64,000 nt of DNA from Alloboseaceae bacterium BT-24-1 (GCA_025846845.1 JAOYTL010000007.1:1-64000); one strand, 5' to 3'. Shown: positions 32,283-42,475, counted from the first letter of the stretch. Translations and numbers: made by a program. The notes: generated by a model not told the origin, from the letters alone.

Positions 32283-32801
32283 TCAGGCCGGCTGGCGCAG
32301 CGCCGCCATCGCCCAACCCGTAACGGCGGCCGATTCGGGCGGCAGGCGCTGCCAGTCCTCGCCGGCGAACTCCGACCAGGCGGCGAGCATGTCGTCGCGC
32401 ACCGCGGTCAGCAGCGGCAACCCGGCAACGACGCCGGCGGCGATCTCAGCGCGCAGGCCCTGGCCGAGAACCTCCTGCTTGCCGAACTTGTTGACGATGA
32501 CGAGATCGACCGGCCCGGACAGCGCGCCCGAGACGGCAGCGCCGGCGGCGGCGAGCCCGGCCGCGTCGAGCCGGCAGCCGGTCGAGCCCGCGCCGCGATC
32601 CTCGCTGATCGGAAAGAGCTGGCCGGAGGCGAGATCCTCGAGCGCCATGCTGGCACAGCCGCTCGCGCAGTCACCGTTATTGTGCTGGACGACGCCGCCG
32701 AGCCGGACGGCCTCGCGCTTCAAGGTGTCGGCCACCTCCGCCATCAATTCGTCGATGGGGAAGCCGGTGGAATAGACGATCGCGGCGAGCGGAGCAGTCA
32801 T
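32283..32801 (-). CDS. DUF2478 domain protein
   Basis: The 172-residue protein matches DUF2478: LAAIVYSTGFPIDELMAEVA at the start, HNNGDCASGCASMALEDLAS, and VDLVIVNKFGKQEVLGQG in the middle. The family is predicted to be NTPase-like and is found near molybdate or Mo-cofactor genes; a Cys pair (CASGC) could bind metal. Here it heads the DUF2478, fdhD, mobA operon. No biochemical role is known. Confidence 0.85.
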   Translation of the reverse strand: MTAPLAAIVYSTGFPIDELMAEVADTLKREAVRLGGVVQHNNGDCASGCASMALEDLASGQLFPISEDRGAGSTGCRLDAAGLAAAGAAVSGALSGPVDLVIVNKFGKQEVLGQGLRAEIAAGVVAGLPLLTAVRDDMLAAWSEFAGEDWQRLPPESAAVTGWAMAALRQPA

Positions 32802-32845
32802 CGTCTCCTACATCTCACGGAACGGCCGGCGCAGCCAGTGAACTT

Positions 32846-33113
32846 TAGAGGCTGTAGTGACCTTGGACATGGTTTGGGCGTCGGCGATTTTGTCCGAGTG
32901 CCAGGAGCTTGGTGCGGCCAAGCCTTCCGGCTTGGCCGTGACGAGCGACGCCGCAATCGGGCAAAATCGCCACGCCGCTGCGCGGTGAGGTGAAACCGGC
33001 CGACTGCGGCGTCGCATCGCTTGCCGATACCAGCGGTTTCGGCGGCGCAACGCTCCTGGCATTCGGACGGTTTGACCTCACCCAAATCAGGTCCAAGGTC
33101 ACTACAGCCTCTA
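32846..33113. mobile_element. 268-bp MITE-like fold-back element
   Basis: The ends are perfect 23-bp inverted repeats (TAGAGGCTGTAGTGACC, then TTGGAC). Beyond them the two halves stay complementary with mismatches almost to the centre, for example GTCCGAGTGCCAGGAGC against GCTCCTGGCATTCGGAC. It has no coding frame that I can support. Both ends begin with TA, as expected for TA-target elements of the IS630/Tc1 type, but family and mobility are inferred. It sits in the 447-bp gap between the DUF2478 gene and the O-antigen-ligase-like gene; the rest of that gap holds nothing recognised. Confidence 0.75.
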
Positions 33114-33248
33114 GGTGTTCCAAACTGCGCGAGATGCTTTGCCAGTGTTGCAGCGCACCTACAGTCGAAGCTTGAGGCAGGCGCTAGGGTGGCGTGGGCT
33201 GTTCCCGGCATCCTGGCCGGGCGCGGCTCGCCGAGTACCCGCTTGCCC

Positions 33249-34502
33249 ATGATCCGCTCCAACGCCCAGACGCCCCTCGACCCCGCGACCGACGCCGCGC
33301 TGCTCTTGCGCCGCATCGGCTTTGCGACGCTCGCGCTCGCTCTGCCGCTGGCCTCGCTGGTCTCGCGCCGCGCCGCCGTCGTGCTGGTGCCGATCGGCGT
33401 CATCCTGCTGGCGATCGCCGCGCTGATCGAGGCGCCGCGCTGGTTCGCCGGCAATATCAGGGCATCGCTGTTCAGCCGCGCCGGCGTCACGCTCTGGGCG
33501 CTGGTCGGCTGGGCCGTGCTCTCGCTGGTCTGGAGCCCCTATACCGGCTCGGCCACCGAGAAGGCCGCCAATCTCTTCCTCGCCGTGGCGCTCGGCTTTG
33601 CCGGCGCCGCCGCGCTGCCGGAGCGCATGCGGGCCTCGAACCTCAACCTCGCGGCGCTCGGCGCCGGCACCGCGGCGATCTTCGCCCTCGGCCTGCTCCT
33701 GACCGAGGCGCTGAGCCCGATCGACTCGCGCGCCGCAACCGCGGCCGGCAGCGTCGAGCGCGGCGTCAGCGTCGTCCTGATCATGGCCTGGCCGGCGCTC
33801 GCCTGGCTGCTCTCGCGCGAGCGCGGCCTGACCGCGCTGGGGCTGGCGCTGGTCGTCGGCCTGCTCGCGCTCTCGCGCATCGAGGATGGCGAGGCGATGG
33901 CGATGCTGTGCGGCGCGATCGCCTTCGGCGCGGTCAGCGCCAACCGCGTCGTCGGCGCCAGGCTGATGGGCGGCATCATGGCCGGGCTGATGCTGCTCGC
34001 CCCGCTCCTGCCCTTCCTGCTGTTGCCGTTCTTCCGGCTCTCGCCCGCGGTGTTCAGCACAGTCGGCATCGGCCTCGACATCTGGGCCGACATCATCTCC
34101 AGCCGCCCCGTGCAGCTCATCACCGGCCATGGCCTCGACACGGTCCTGCGCGGGCGCACCACCGGGGCGCTTCCGCTCGAGGTGCCGACCACGATCCTGT
34201 TCGAAACCTGGTACGAGCTCGGCCTGGTCGGCGCCGCGACGAGCGCGCTCTGCCTCTATTTCGCGGTCAGCGCCGCCGGCCGCATGCCCGGCGCACTCGC
34301 CGCCGGCGGCGTCGCCGCCTATGTCACGGCCTTCGCGCTCGCGGCGCTCGGCTTCGCCTCGTTCCAGACCTGGTGGCTGATGACGCTGACCGCCGTCGCG
34401 CTGCTGTTCACCGCGATCGCGCGCGGCCAGTACCGCACCGAGCGGCCGGTCGCACCGCTGAGCCGCCGTCCAAAAGCGCCGAGCGTGTCGGCCGGAGAAT
34501 AG
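33249..34502 (+). CDS. O-antigen ligase/polymerase-like membrane protein
   Basis: The 417-residue protein has about ten hydrophobic segments and a periplasmic loop motif near 300 (GHGLDTVLRGRTTGALPLEV then ETWYELGLVGAA). That layout resembles the Wzy_C/WaaL superfamily, which joins glycans in the periplasm. In WaaL a His-Asn pair precedes this ELG motif; here Pro-Thr-Thr stands there, so catalytic equivalence is doubtful. The ATG at 33249 is chosen; upstream frame runs through the MITE. There are no other glycan genes nearby, so its pathway is unknown. Confidence 0.75.
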   Translation: MIRSNAQTPLDPATDAALLLRRIGFATLALALPLASLVSRRAAVVLVPIGVILLAIAALIEAPRWFAGNIRASLFSRAGVTLWALVGWAVLSLVWSPYTGSATEKAANLFLAVALGFAGAAALPERMRASNLNLAALGAGTAAIFALGLLLTEALSPIDSRAATAAGSVERGVSVVLIMAWPALAWLLSRERGLTALGLALVVGLLALSRIEDGEAMAMLCGAIAFGAVSANRVVGARLMGGIMAGLMLLAPLLPFLLLPFFRLSPAVFSTVGIGLDIWADIISSRPVQLITGHGLDTVLRGRTTGALPLEVPTTILFETWYELGLVGAATSALCLYFAVSAAGRMPGALAAGGVAAYVTAFALAALGFASFQTWWLMTLTAVALLFTAIARGQYRTERPVAPLSRRPKAPSVSAGE

Positions 34503-34577
34503 CGAGCGGTCGCCGTCATTCCGGGACAGGCCGATAGGCCTGGGCCCAGAAGCCACGAGCACGATGCTCTTCCAGTT

Positions 34578-34670
34578 CGTCATGCTCGCCCTTGTGGCGA
34601 GCATCCACGTCTTGAACACGGCCTTCGACCAGCAAAGACGTGGATGGTCGGCACAAGGCCGACCATGACG
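34578..34670. repeat. 93-bp cloverleaf-type intergenic repeat, copy A2
   Basis: In this orientation CGTCATG and CATGACG close the structure. Arm GCTCGCC-N4-GGCGAGC, central ATCCACGTCTT/AAGACGTGGAT and arm GGTCGG-N6-CCGACC are all intact. It is inverted relative to the copies at 141 and 61324. It lies between two convergent genes. Confidence 0.82.
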
Positions 34671-34741
34671 AAAAAGGTGGTGCTCATGGGTTCCGGGCTT
34701 GCCGCTACGCGGCGCCCCGGAAAGACGGTGTGTCCGAGTGT

Positions 34742-35730
<989 letters not shown>

Positions 35731-35734
<4 letters not shown>

Positions 35735-36726
35735 GCCGCGATCTCCGTCTTGCCGGCCGATGCCTGGTCGTAGAGGTGGCAGGCGACCTGGTGGCCGCCG
35801 ACATCGATGAGTTCGGGCCGCTCGACATGGCAGCGGGCGAACACCTTGGAGCAGCGCGGGTTGAAGGCGCAGCCCTTCGGAATGCTGGAGAGCCTGGGCA
35901 TCGAGCCCGGGATCTGCACGAGGCGCTCGGCCTCGCCGGTGATCGACGGGATCGCGCCCATCAGCCCCTGGGTATAGGGGTGGAGGGGCTCCTTGATGAC
36001 GTCGCGAACCGGGCCGACCTCGGCGACGCGCCCGGCATACATCACCGCGACCCGGTCGGCGGTCTCGGCGATCACGCCCATGTCGTGGGTGACCAGCATC
36101 ACCGAGGTGCCGCGCTCCTTGCAGAGCCGCTTGATGAGCGTGATGATCTGGGCCTGCACGGAGACGTCGAGCGCGGTGGTCGGCTCGTCGGCGATGATGA
36201 ATTCAGGCTCGGCGCAGAGCGCGAGCGCGATGACGACGCGCTGGCGCATGCCGCCGGAGAACTCGTGCGGATAGCCGTCGATGCGCCTGTCGGGCGCCGG
36301 AATGCCGACCTCATCGAGCAGCGCGATGGCGCGCTTGCGGGCATCGGCCGCGTTGAGATCGGTATGGGTCTGGATCGTCTCGACCAGCTGCTCGCCGACC
36401 CGGTAGAGCGGGTTGAGGCTGGTCAGCGGGTCCTGGAAGATCATGCCGATGCGCTTGCCGCGGAGGCGCCGCATCTCCTCGGGCGGGAGATTGTCGACAC
36501 GCTCGCCGGAGAGCACAACCTTGCCGCCGGCGATGCGGCCGGGCGGATCGATCAGGCCGATGATCGCCGAGCCGGTGACCGACTTGCCGGCGCCGGATTC
36601 ACCGACGACGCCGAGCACCTCGCCGCGGGCGACGTCGAAGGAGACCTTGTCGAGCGCTCGCAGCGTGCCACGTCGCGTGACGAACTCGACAGTGAGCTCC
36701 TGAACGGAAAGGACTGGCTGGGTCAT
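35731..36726 (-). CDS. Peptide ABC transporter ATP-binding protein (DppD/OppD type)
   Basis: The 331-residue ATPase pairs with the DppF-type protein. Walker A is GESGAGKSVTGSAI, the signature is FSGGMRQRVVIALAL, and Walker B is FIIADEPTTALDVS. The C-terminal extension has CAFNPRCSKVFARCHVE. Only one such ATPase pair serves the two permease sets upstream. A 43-bp gap separates it from the preceding permease gene. Confidence 0.94.
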
Positions 36727-36769
36727 CGCTGCTCCAGGAAAGCGAATGAAGGCGGGAGGCGTTTCATCG

Positions 36770-37714
36770 TCACCTCAACTTCGGATTGAGCGCATCGCGC
36801 AGCCAGTCGCCGAACAGGTTGATCGACAAGGCGAACAGGATCAGGACGAGCGAGGGAAAGAGCAGGATCCACCACTCGCCGGAGAACAGGTATTGCTGGC
36901 CGAAGCGGATCAGCGTGCCGAGCGAAGGCTGGGTCGGCGGCATGCCGACGCCGAGGAAGGAGAGCGTCGCCTCCTCGATCACCGCCAGCGCGAGGTTGAT
37001 CGTGGCGATGACGAGGACCGGGCCGGCGACGTTGGGCAGGACGTGCTTGAGCATCACCGGCCAGGCCTTGAGCCCGATCAGCCGGGCGGCATCGACATAG
37101 ACCTTGTTCTTCTCGACCAGCGTCGAGCCGCGCACGGTGCGGGCATATTGGGCCCAGTTCGACAGGCCGATGGCGATGACCAGGACGAGCAGCGTCATCT
37201 GCTCCTGCAAGGCCGGCGGGATCAGCCCGCGCGCCACGCCGAAGACGAGCAGCGCCACCAGGATCGCGGGGAAGGAGAGCTGAATGTCGGCGACGCGCAT
37301 GATCAGCGCCTCGGTGCGGCCGCCGACATAGCCGGCGACGAGACCCAGGGCCACGCCGAGCACCAGCGAGAGCAGCACCGAGGCCGCCCCGACGATGAGC
37401 GAGACGCGCGAGCCGTAGAGGATCGCCGAGAAGATGTCGCGGCCCTGCCCGTCCGAGCCGAGCCAGAAGACCTTGCCGGTGATCTCGTTCGGCTGCATCG
37501 GCCGCGAGAAGCCGTCCGAGAGGTCGAGCGAGGCCGGATCGAACGGATCATAGGGCGCAATCAGCGGCGCGAAGACCGCGGCCAGCACCAGCACCAGCGC
37601 CATGATGCTCGCCACCACCGTGATCGGCGAGGAGCGGAAGGAATAGACGAGATCGGAATCCCAGAGCTGCGCCAAGCGGCTCGGCGGGAGGACCGGAAGG
37701 GGCTTGTCGGTCAT
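36770..37714 (-). CDS. Peptide ABC transporter permease (DppC type), module 1
   Basis: The 314-residue inner-membrane protein has an N-terminal segment typical of DppC (SSPITVVASIMALVLVLAAV) and five more helices. The cytoplasmic EAA loop (EEATLSFLGVGMPPTQPSLG) contacts the ATPase. The start ATG (MTDKPLPV) is chosen because upstream frame overlaps the DppB-type gene. It is very similar in layout to the module 2 permease at 40539, consistent with duplication. Confidence 0.93.
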   Translation of the reverse strand: MTDKPLPVLPPSRLAQLWDSDLVYSFRSSPITVVASIMALVLVLAAVFAPLIAPYDPFDPASLDLSDGFSRPMQPNEITGKVFWLGSDGQGRDIFSAILYGSRVSLIVGAASVLLSLVLGVALGLVAGYVGGRTEALIMRVADIQLSFPAILVALLVFGVARGLIPPALQEQMTLLVLVIAIGLSNWAQYARTVRGSTLVEKNKVYVDAARLIGLKAWPVMLKHVLPNVAGPVLVIATINLALAVIEEATLSFLGVGMPPTQPSLGTLIRFGQQYLFSGEWWILLFPSLVLILFALSINLFGDWLRDALNPKLR

Positions 37715-37721
37715 CGCGGCC

Positions 37722-38705
37722 TCACTTCGCCGGAACCAGGGCGCTGCCGCGCAGACGCGGATCGAGCGCGACATAAACGATGTCGACCAGCAGCGAGGTC
37801 AGCACGAAGACGAAGGCGACGAAGAGCAGGTAGGCCGACATCACCGGCACGTCGACGAACTGCACGGCGTTGACGAAGAGCGCACCCAGCCCCGGCCACT
37901 GGAACACAGTCTCGGTGACGATGGCGAAGGCGATGACGCCGCCGAGCTGGACGCCGGCAATGGTGATCACGGGGATCATGGTATTGCGCAGGGCATGGCG
38001 GAACTCGATCTTGCGTTCGGGAATGCCGCGGGCGCGGGCGAAGCGGATGAAATCGGCCCGCATCACCTCGAGCATCTCGGAGCGAACCAGGCGCATGATC
38101 AAAGTGAGCTGGAGGAAGCCGAGCGTCAGCACCGGCAGGACCAGCGATTTCAGCCCGCTTACGGTCAGCAGGCCGGTGGTCCACCAGCCGATCTTGACGG
38201 TGTCGCCGCGGCCGAAGGACGGCAGCCAGCGCAGTTCGACGGCGAAAATGTAGATCAGCCCGATGCCGATCAGGAAGGTCGGCAGGCTGACCCCGATCAG
38301 GGAGATCGACATGACGAGGTTGGCGATCCAGCCGTCGCGGCGGATCGCGGCATAGACGCCGAAGGCGATGCCGACGACGAAGGCGAAGATCGCCGACAGC
38401 ACGGCCAATTCGACCGTCGCCGGCAGGCGCTCGAGGATCAGCGACGAGACCTTGCGGCCCTGGCGATAGGAGATGCCGAAATCCCCCTGTGCCGCGTCGG
38501 CTACGAAGCGGGCGAACTGGAGCGGCACCGGATCGTTGAGACCGAGCCGCTCAGTCAGCTCGGCGCGGTCCTGCAGCGTCGCCTCCTGGCCGAGCATGTT
38601 GACGACCGGATCGCCGACGAAGCGGAACATCGAGAAGGCGATGAAGGCGACGGCGATCATCACCACCAGCCCCTGCATCAGCGAGCGCAGGATATAGGCG
38701 AGCAT
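37722..38705 (-). CDS. Peptide ABC transporter permease (DppB type), module 1
   Basis: The 327-residue permease begins MLAYILRSLMQGLVVMIAVA and has six membrane helices. The binding-protein-dependent transport signature RHALRNTMIPVITI lies in the C-terminal half. DppB and DppC types form the heteromeric channel. It ends eight bases before the DppC-type start. Its nearest relative in the window is the permease at 41495. Confidence 0.93.
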   Translation of the reverse strand: MLAYILRSLMQGLVVMIAVAFIAFSMFRFVGDPVVNMLGQEATLQDRAELTERLGLNDPVPLQFARFVADAAQGDFGISYRQGRKVSSLILERLPATVELAVLSAIFAFVVGIAFGVYAAIRRDGWIANLVMSISLIGVSLPTFLIGIGLIYIFAVELRWLPSFGRGDTVKIGWWTTGLLTVSGLKSLVLPVLTLGFLQLTLIMRLVRSEMLEVMRADFIRFARARGIPERKIEFRHALRNTMIPVITIAGVQLGGVIAFAIVTETVFQWPGLGALFVNAVQFVDVPVMSAYLLFVAFVFVLTSLLVDIVYVALDPRLRGSALVPAK

Positions 38706-38733
38706 CGCGTCTTGAACCCCTTACGAAGAATAA

Positions 38734-38767
38734 GTCGCAGGGGCCGTCTTGGCGCGGCCCCTGCGAC
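38734..38767 (-). promoter_or_regulatory. Intercistronic stem-loop after binding-protein gene 1
   Basis: A perfect 12-bp stem (GTCGCAGGGGCC / GGCCCCTGCGAC) with a 10-nt loop lies between the binding-protein stop and the permease start. Such hairpins commonly stabilise the upstream mRNA part, giving more binding protein than permease. No clear T-run follows, so it is probably not a full terminator. Confidence 0.7.
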
Positions 38768-38779
38768 AGGTTGCCGGCT

Positions 38780-40381
38780 CTACGAGCCCTTGAACGAGAC
38801 CATCTTCAGCTTCGGCTGGTTCTGGACGTCGACGGGCACGTCGAGCGTCGAATTCATGCCGTAGCTGAGTGTCTGGTGGTGGATCGGCAGGTAGATCGTC
38901 TCATCCTTCATCTTCGCCCAGATCTGGGCGATGGTGGCGTCGCGCTTGGCGATATCGATCTCCTTGGAGAGCGACTGGATCTGCGCATCGACATCCTTGT
39001 CGGCATAGCCGGTGGCGTTCCAGCTGCCCTGCGAGCCGGTGCGGCTGTGGTACATGTAGGAGAAGACATAGTCGCTGTCGAAGGTCGGCACGCCCCAGCC
39101 GACCAGATAGAACTCGGTCTCCGGCGGGTTCTTCTGGATCAGATTGAAGTGGATCGACTTCGACTGCGAGACCAGGTTCACCTTGACGCCGATCTGGCCG
39201 AACATGCCGACCGCCGCCTGGCAGATGCCCTCATCGTTGATGTAGCGGTCGTTCGGGCAATGCAGCGTCACCGAGAAGCCGTTGGGATAGCCGGCCTCGG
39301 TCAGCAGTGCCTTGGCCTTGGCGACGTCGGTCGCCGGCGCGGCGTCAAGCTCCTTGGTCCAGCCATTGGCGAAGGGCGGCAGGATGACGCCGGTCGGGAT
39401 CGACTCGCCGCGCATGACGACGCGCTGGATGGCCGAGCGGTTGAGCGCCGCATTCATCGCCTGACGGACGCGCTTGTCGGCGAAGGGGTTCTTGCCCTCG
39501 ACATTGTCGCCCTTCAGGTCCTTGGACGCGACGTCCATGCCGAAGAAGATGGTGCGGTTCTCGGGCCCGGTGGTGACGCGGACCTTGGGCTGGCTCTTCA
39601 GCCGGGCGATGTCCTGCACCGGCACGTCCTGGACGAGGTCGACCTCACCGGAGAGCAGCGCCGCGATGCGGGTCGCGTCCTGCTTGATCGGCACATAGGT
39701 GAGCTCGGTGATCTCGAGCGGCACCTTCGCCTTGGCCCAGTAGTTGTCGTTGCGCTTCATCACCGTCTTCACGTCGGCTTCGCGCGAAACCAGGATGAAG
39801 GGGCCGGTGCCGTTGGCGTTGCGGACGGCGTAGTTTTCTTCCTTGTTCTTGAAGTCCTGCGCCTTGGTGGCGTTGTTCTTCTCCGCCCAGGCCTTGCTCA
39901 GGATACGGATGGCGGATGTGTTGTTGACCAGCAGCGGGTTCGGTCCCTTGGTCTTGATCCGGACCGTCAGGTCGTCGACCTTCGAGACCTTCTCGACCGA
40001 GGTCAGGTAACCCTTGAAGTCCGAGGTCGGCTGCATGGCGCGCTCATAGGAGAACACCACGTCATCCGCGGTGAAGGGCGTGCCGTCATGGAACTTGACG
40101 CCCTCCTGGAGCTTGAACTCCCAGGTCGTCGGATCGTCCGGCAGGACCTTCCAGGACGAGGCGAGCAGCGGGTGGAGCTTGCCGGCGTGGTCGCGCTCGG
40201 TCAGGCTCTCATACATGTGCTGGTTGACCGTGGTCGTCAGACCCTCGTTCTGGCCGTGCGGATCGATCGTCAGGGCATCGCCGGCGGAGGCCCATTTGAC
40301 GGGCTTCGCTTCGGCGGCGCCGAGCGCCAGCACGGAGACGCCGAACAGCGCGGCGGCAAGCGCAAGATTACGCGGTTTCAT
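38780..40381 (-). CDS. Peptide ABC transporter substrate-binding protein, module 1
   Basis: The 533-residue periplasmic protein of the SBP_bac_5 family captures peptides or similar ligands. A Sec signal peptide (LALAAALFGVSVLALGAAEA) is followed by mature sequence starting at KPVKWASAGDA. Family motifs include TWEFKLQEGVKFHDGTPFTA. It heads transport module 1 and is separated from module 2 by a 157-bp gap with a stem-loop, where a secondary promoter may lie. The ligand is unknown. Confidence 0.93.
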   Translation of the reverse strand: MKPRNLALAAALFGVSVLALGAAEAKPVKWASAGDALTIDPHGQNEGLTTTVNQHMYESLTERDHAGKLHPLLASSWKVLPDDPTTWEFKLQEGVKFHDGTPFTADDVVFSYERAMQPTSDFKGYLTSVEKVSKVDDLTVRIKTKGPNPLLVNNTSAIRILSKAWAEKNNATKAQDFKNKEENYAVRNANGTGPFILVSREADVKTVMKRNDNYWAKAKVPLEITELTYVPIKQDATRIAALLSGEVDLVQDVPVQDIARLKSQPKVRVTTGPENRTIFFGMDVASKDLKGDNVEGKNPFADKRVRQAMNAALNRSAIQRVVMRGESIPTGVILPPFANGWTKELDAAPATDVAKAKALLTEAGYPNGFSVTLHCPNDRYINDEGICQAAVGMFGQIGVKVNLVSQSKSIHFNLIQKNPPETEFYLVGWGVPTFDSDYVFSYMYHSRTGSQGSWNATGYADKDVDAQIQSLSKEIDIAKRDATIAQIWAKMKDETIYLPIHHQTLSYGMNSTLDVPVDVQNQPKLKMVSFKGS

Positions 40382-40499
40382 CGGAATTGACCTCCCAGTC
40401 GCGGCCCGGTTTCGGGCCCGCCGAAGCGCCGGATGTTAGGACCGGCCCCTTTGTCTGTCACGGGTCTAATCTGCGTAAAACATATGGCATCGGCAGGCA

Positions 40500-40532
40500 T
40501 TTGCTGCGCGAAAAGGCAGCTTGTGCAGCAAA
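40500..40532 (-). promoter_or_regulatory. Stem-loop between transport modules 1 and 2
   Basis: TTTGCTGC and GCAGCAAA form an 8-bp stem with a 17-nt loop just downstream of the module 2 permease gene. It may mark a transcript end or processing site before the module 1 binding-protein gene. The T-run needed for a canonical terminator is absent. Confidence 0.45.
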
Positions 40533-40538
40533 TCATGC

Positions 40539-41486
40539 TCATCGCAGCCTCGGATTGAGGGCGTCGCGCAGCCAGTCGCCGAGCAGGTTCACCGCCAGCA
40601 CCAAAATGGCGAGCGTCACACCCGGGAACGTCACGATCCACCAGTCGCCGGAGAACAGATAGCGATTGCCGATCGAGATCAGCGTTCCCAGCGAAGGCTG
40701 GGTCGGCGGCAGGCCGACGCCGAGGAAGGAGAGCGTCGCCTCGGTGATCACGGCGAGCGCGAGGTTGATGGTCAGGATGACCAGCACCGGGCCGATCACG
40801 TTCGGCAGGACATGGCGCAGCATGATCAGCGGCGCCGGCAGGCCGACGAGCCTGGCAGCCTGGACATAGTCCTTGTTGCGCTCGACCAGGGTCGAGCCGC
40901 GGATGGTGCGGGCGTACTGCACCCAGAAGCTCAATCCGATCGAGATCACCAGCACGTAGAGCGCGGTGTCCTCGCGGTTCGCGCCCTTGAAGATGCCGCG
41001 AACGACGCCGTCGATCAGAAGCGCGATCAGGATCGCCGGGAAGGTCAGTTGCACATCGGCGATACGCATGATCAGCGAATCGACCCGGCCGCCGAGATAG
41101 CCGGCGAGCAATCCGAGCGTGATGCCGATCGTCGCCGCCAGCGCGACGCCGAGCAGGCCGACGATCAGCGAGACGCGCAGGCCGTAGAGGATCGCCGAAT
41201 AGAGATCCCGTCCCTGGTCGTCGGTGCCGAGGATGAACTTCGGATCGCCGCCATCCTGCCAGGCCGGCGGGATGTTGGCGTCGGCGAGGAAGACGGTCGC
41301 CGGGTCGAACGGGTTGGTCGGGGCGATCCAGGGCGAGAATGCGGCGCCGATGAACAGCACCAGCACGATGACGGCCGCGACCATCGTCACCTTCGAGCGC
41401 AGGAAGCTCGCAAGGATGTCGCTGTCGAGGATGCGGGCCCAGAGGGAGGGCGGCTGTTTCGGGGACGAAGCGGGTTGCACACTCAT
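40539..41486 (-). CDS. Peptide ABC transporter permease (DppC type), module 2
   Basis: The 315-residue permease has six membrane helices and an EAA loop (TEATLSFLGVGLPPTQPSLG) nearly identical to that of module 1. The start MSVQPASSPKQPPS was chosen because the longer open frame overlaps the DppB-type gene. It lies eight bases downstream of that gene. No ATPase follows directly, so it presumably uses the pair at 34742-36726. Confidence 0.92.
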   Translation of the reverse strand: MSVQPASSPKQPPSLWARILDSDILASFLRSKVTMVAAVIVLVLFIGAAFSPWIAPTNPFDPATVFLADANIPPAWQDGGDPKFILGTDDQGRDLYSAILYGLRVSLIVGLLGVALAATIGITLGLLAGYLGGRVDSLIMRIADVQLTFPAILIALLIDGVVRGIFKGANREDTALYVLVISIGLSFWVQYARTIRGSTLVERNKDYVQAARLVGLPAPLIMLRHVLPNVIGPVLVILTINLALAVITEATLSFLGVGLPPTQPSLGTLISIGNRYLFSGDWWIVTFPGVTLAILVLAVNLLGDWLRDALNPRLR

Positions 41487-41494
41487 GACCGACC

Positions 41495-42475
41495 TCAATG
41501 CGCCCCGATCGTCGCGCGCAGGCGCGGATCGACCAGCGCGTAGAGCAGGTCGACGATCAGGTTGATGCTGACGAACAGGAAGGAGATCAACATGAGATAG
41601 GCCGCCATGATCGGGATATCGACCTGCTGCACCGCCTTGAGGAAGAGCAGGCCCATGCCCGGCCACTGGAACACCGTCTCGGTGATGATGGCGAAAGCGA
41701 TGATCGAACCGAGCTGCAGACCGGCGATGGTGATGACCGGCACCAGCGTGTTCTTCAGCGCATGGCCGAAATGGATGGCCCTCGTCCTGAGGCCGCGCGC
41801 GCGGGCGAACTTGATGTAGTCGGTGCGCAGCACCTCGAGCATCTCGGCCCGGACGAGGCGCATGATCAGCGTCATCTGGAACAGGCCGAGCGTGATCGAC
41901 GGCAGGATCAGCGCCTTCCAGCCGGAGCCGGTCAGGAGGCCTGTGGTCCACCAGTTGCCGATCTTGACGACCTCGCCGCGTCCGAAGGAGGGCAGCCAGC
42001 CCAGCGTCACCGAGAACAGGTAGATCAGGAGGATGCCGATCAGGAAGGTCGGCAGGCTGATGCCGACCAGCGAGACCGTCTGGAAAATCTTCGCCAGCCA
42101 GCTGTCGCGGCGCAGCGCCGTGTAGACGCCCATCGGTATCCCGACCAGCAGCGAGAACAGCGCCGACATGAAGGCGAGCTCCAGCGTTGCCGGGGCGCGC
42201 TCGCCGAGCAGCGAGATCACCGGCAGGCGGAACTGGTAGGAGACACCGAATTCGAGCCGCGCGGCGTTGTAGATGTAGCGCGCGAACTGGACCACCACCG
42301 GCTCATCGAGGCCGAGCGTCTGGCGCAGCTGCGCGACCTGCTCCTGCGGCGTGTCGACGCCGACCATCTGGTTCACCGGATCGCCGACGAAGCGGAACAT
42401 GGTGAAGGCGATGAGCGCGACCGCGAGCATCACCATCAGCGACTGGAACAGCCGGCGCAGAACAAATGCGAGCAT
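41495..42475 (-). CDS. Peptide ABC transporter permease (DppB type), module 2
   Basis: The 326-residue permease begins MLAFVLRRLFQSLMVMLAVA, closely matching the module 1 DppB-type start. The signature GHALKNTLVPVITI is near the C terminus. It lies between binding-protein gene 2 and the DppC-type gene of the same module. Sequence similarity to 37722-38705 by eye is high and supports a tandem duplication of the whole module. Confidence 0.92.
   Translation of the reverse strand: MLAFVLRRLFQSLMVMLAVALIAFTMFRFVGDPVNQMVGVDTPQEQVAQLRQTLGLDEPVVVQFARYIYNAARLEFGVSYQFRLPVISLLGERAPATLELAFMSALFSLLVGIPMGVYTALRRDSWLAKIFQTVSLVGISLPTFLIGILLIYLFSVTLGWLPSFGRGEVVKIGNWWTTGLLTGSGWKALILPSITLGLFQMTLIMRLVRAEMLEVLRTDYIKFARARGLRTRAIHFGHALKNTLVPVITIAGLQLGSIIAFAIITETVFQWPGMGLLFLKAVQQVDIPIMAAYLMLISFLFVSINLIVDLLYALVDPRLRATIGAH

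Noticed and set aside
34578..34670. tRNA gene suggested by a cloverleaf fold
   Set aside because: There is no T-loop GTTC motif, anticodon-arm geometry or conserved tRNA bases, and the same structure recurs as an intergenic repeat with different sequence.
38771..40390. 539-residue plus-strand frame covering binding-protein gene 1, and a similar one over gene 2 (42466-44193)
   Set aside because: Both are reversed images of clear SBP_bac_5 genes and show only Asp/Leu/Val/Arg-rich low-complexity sequence.
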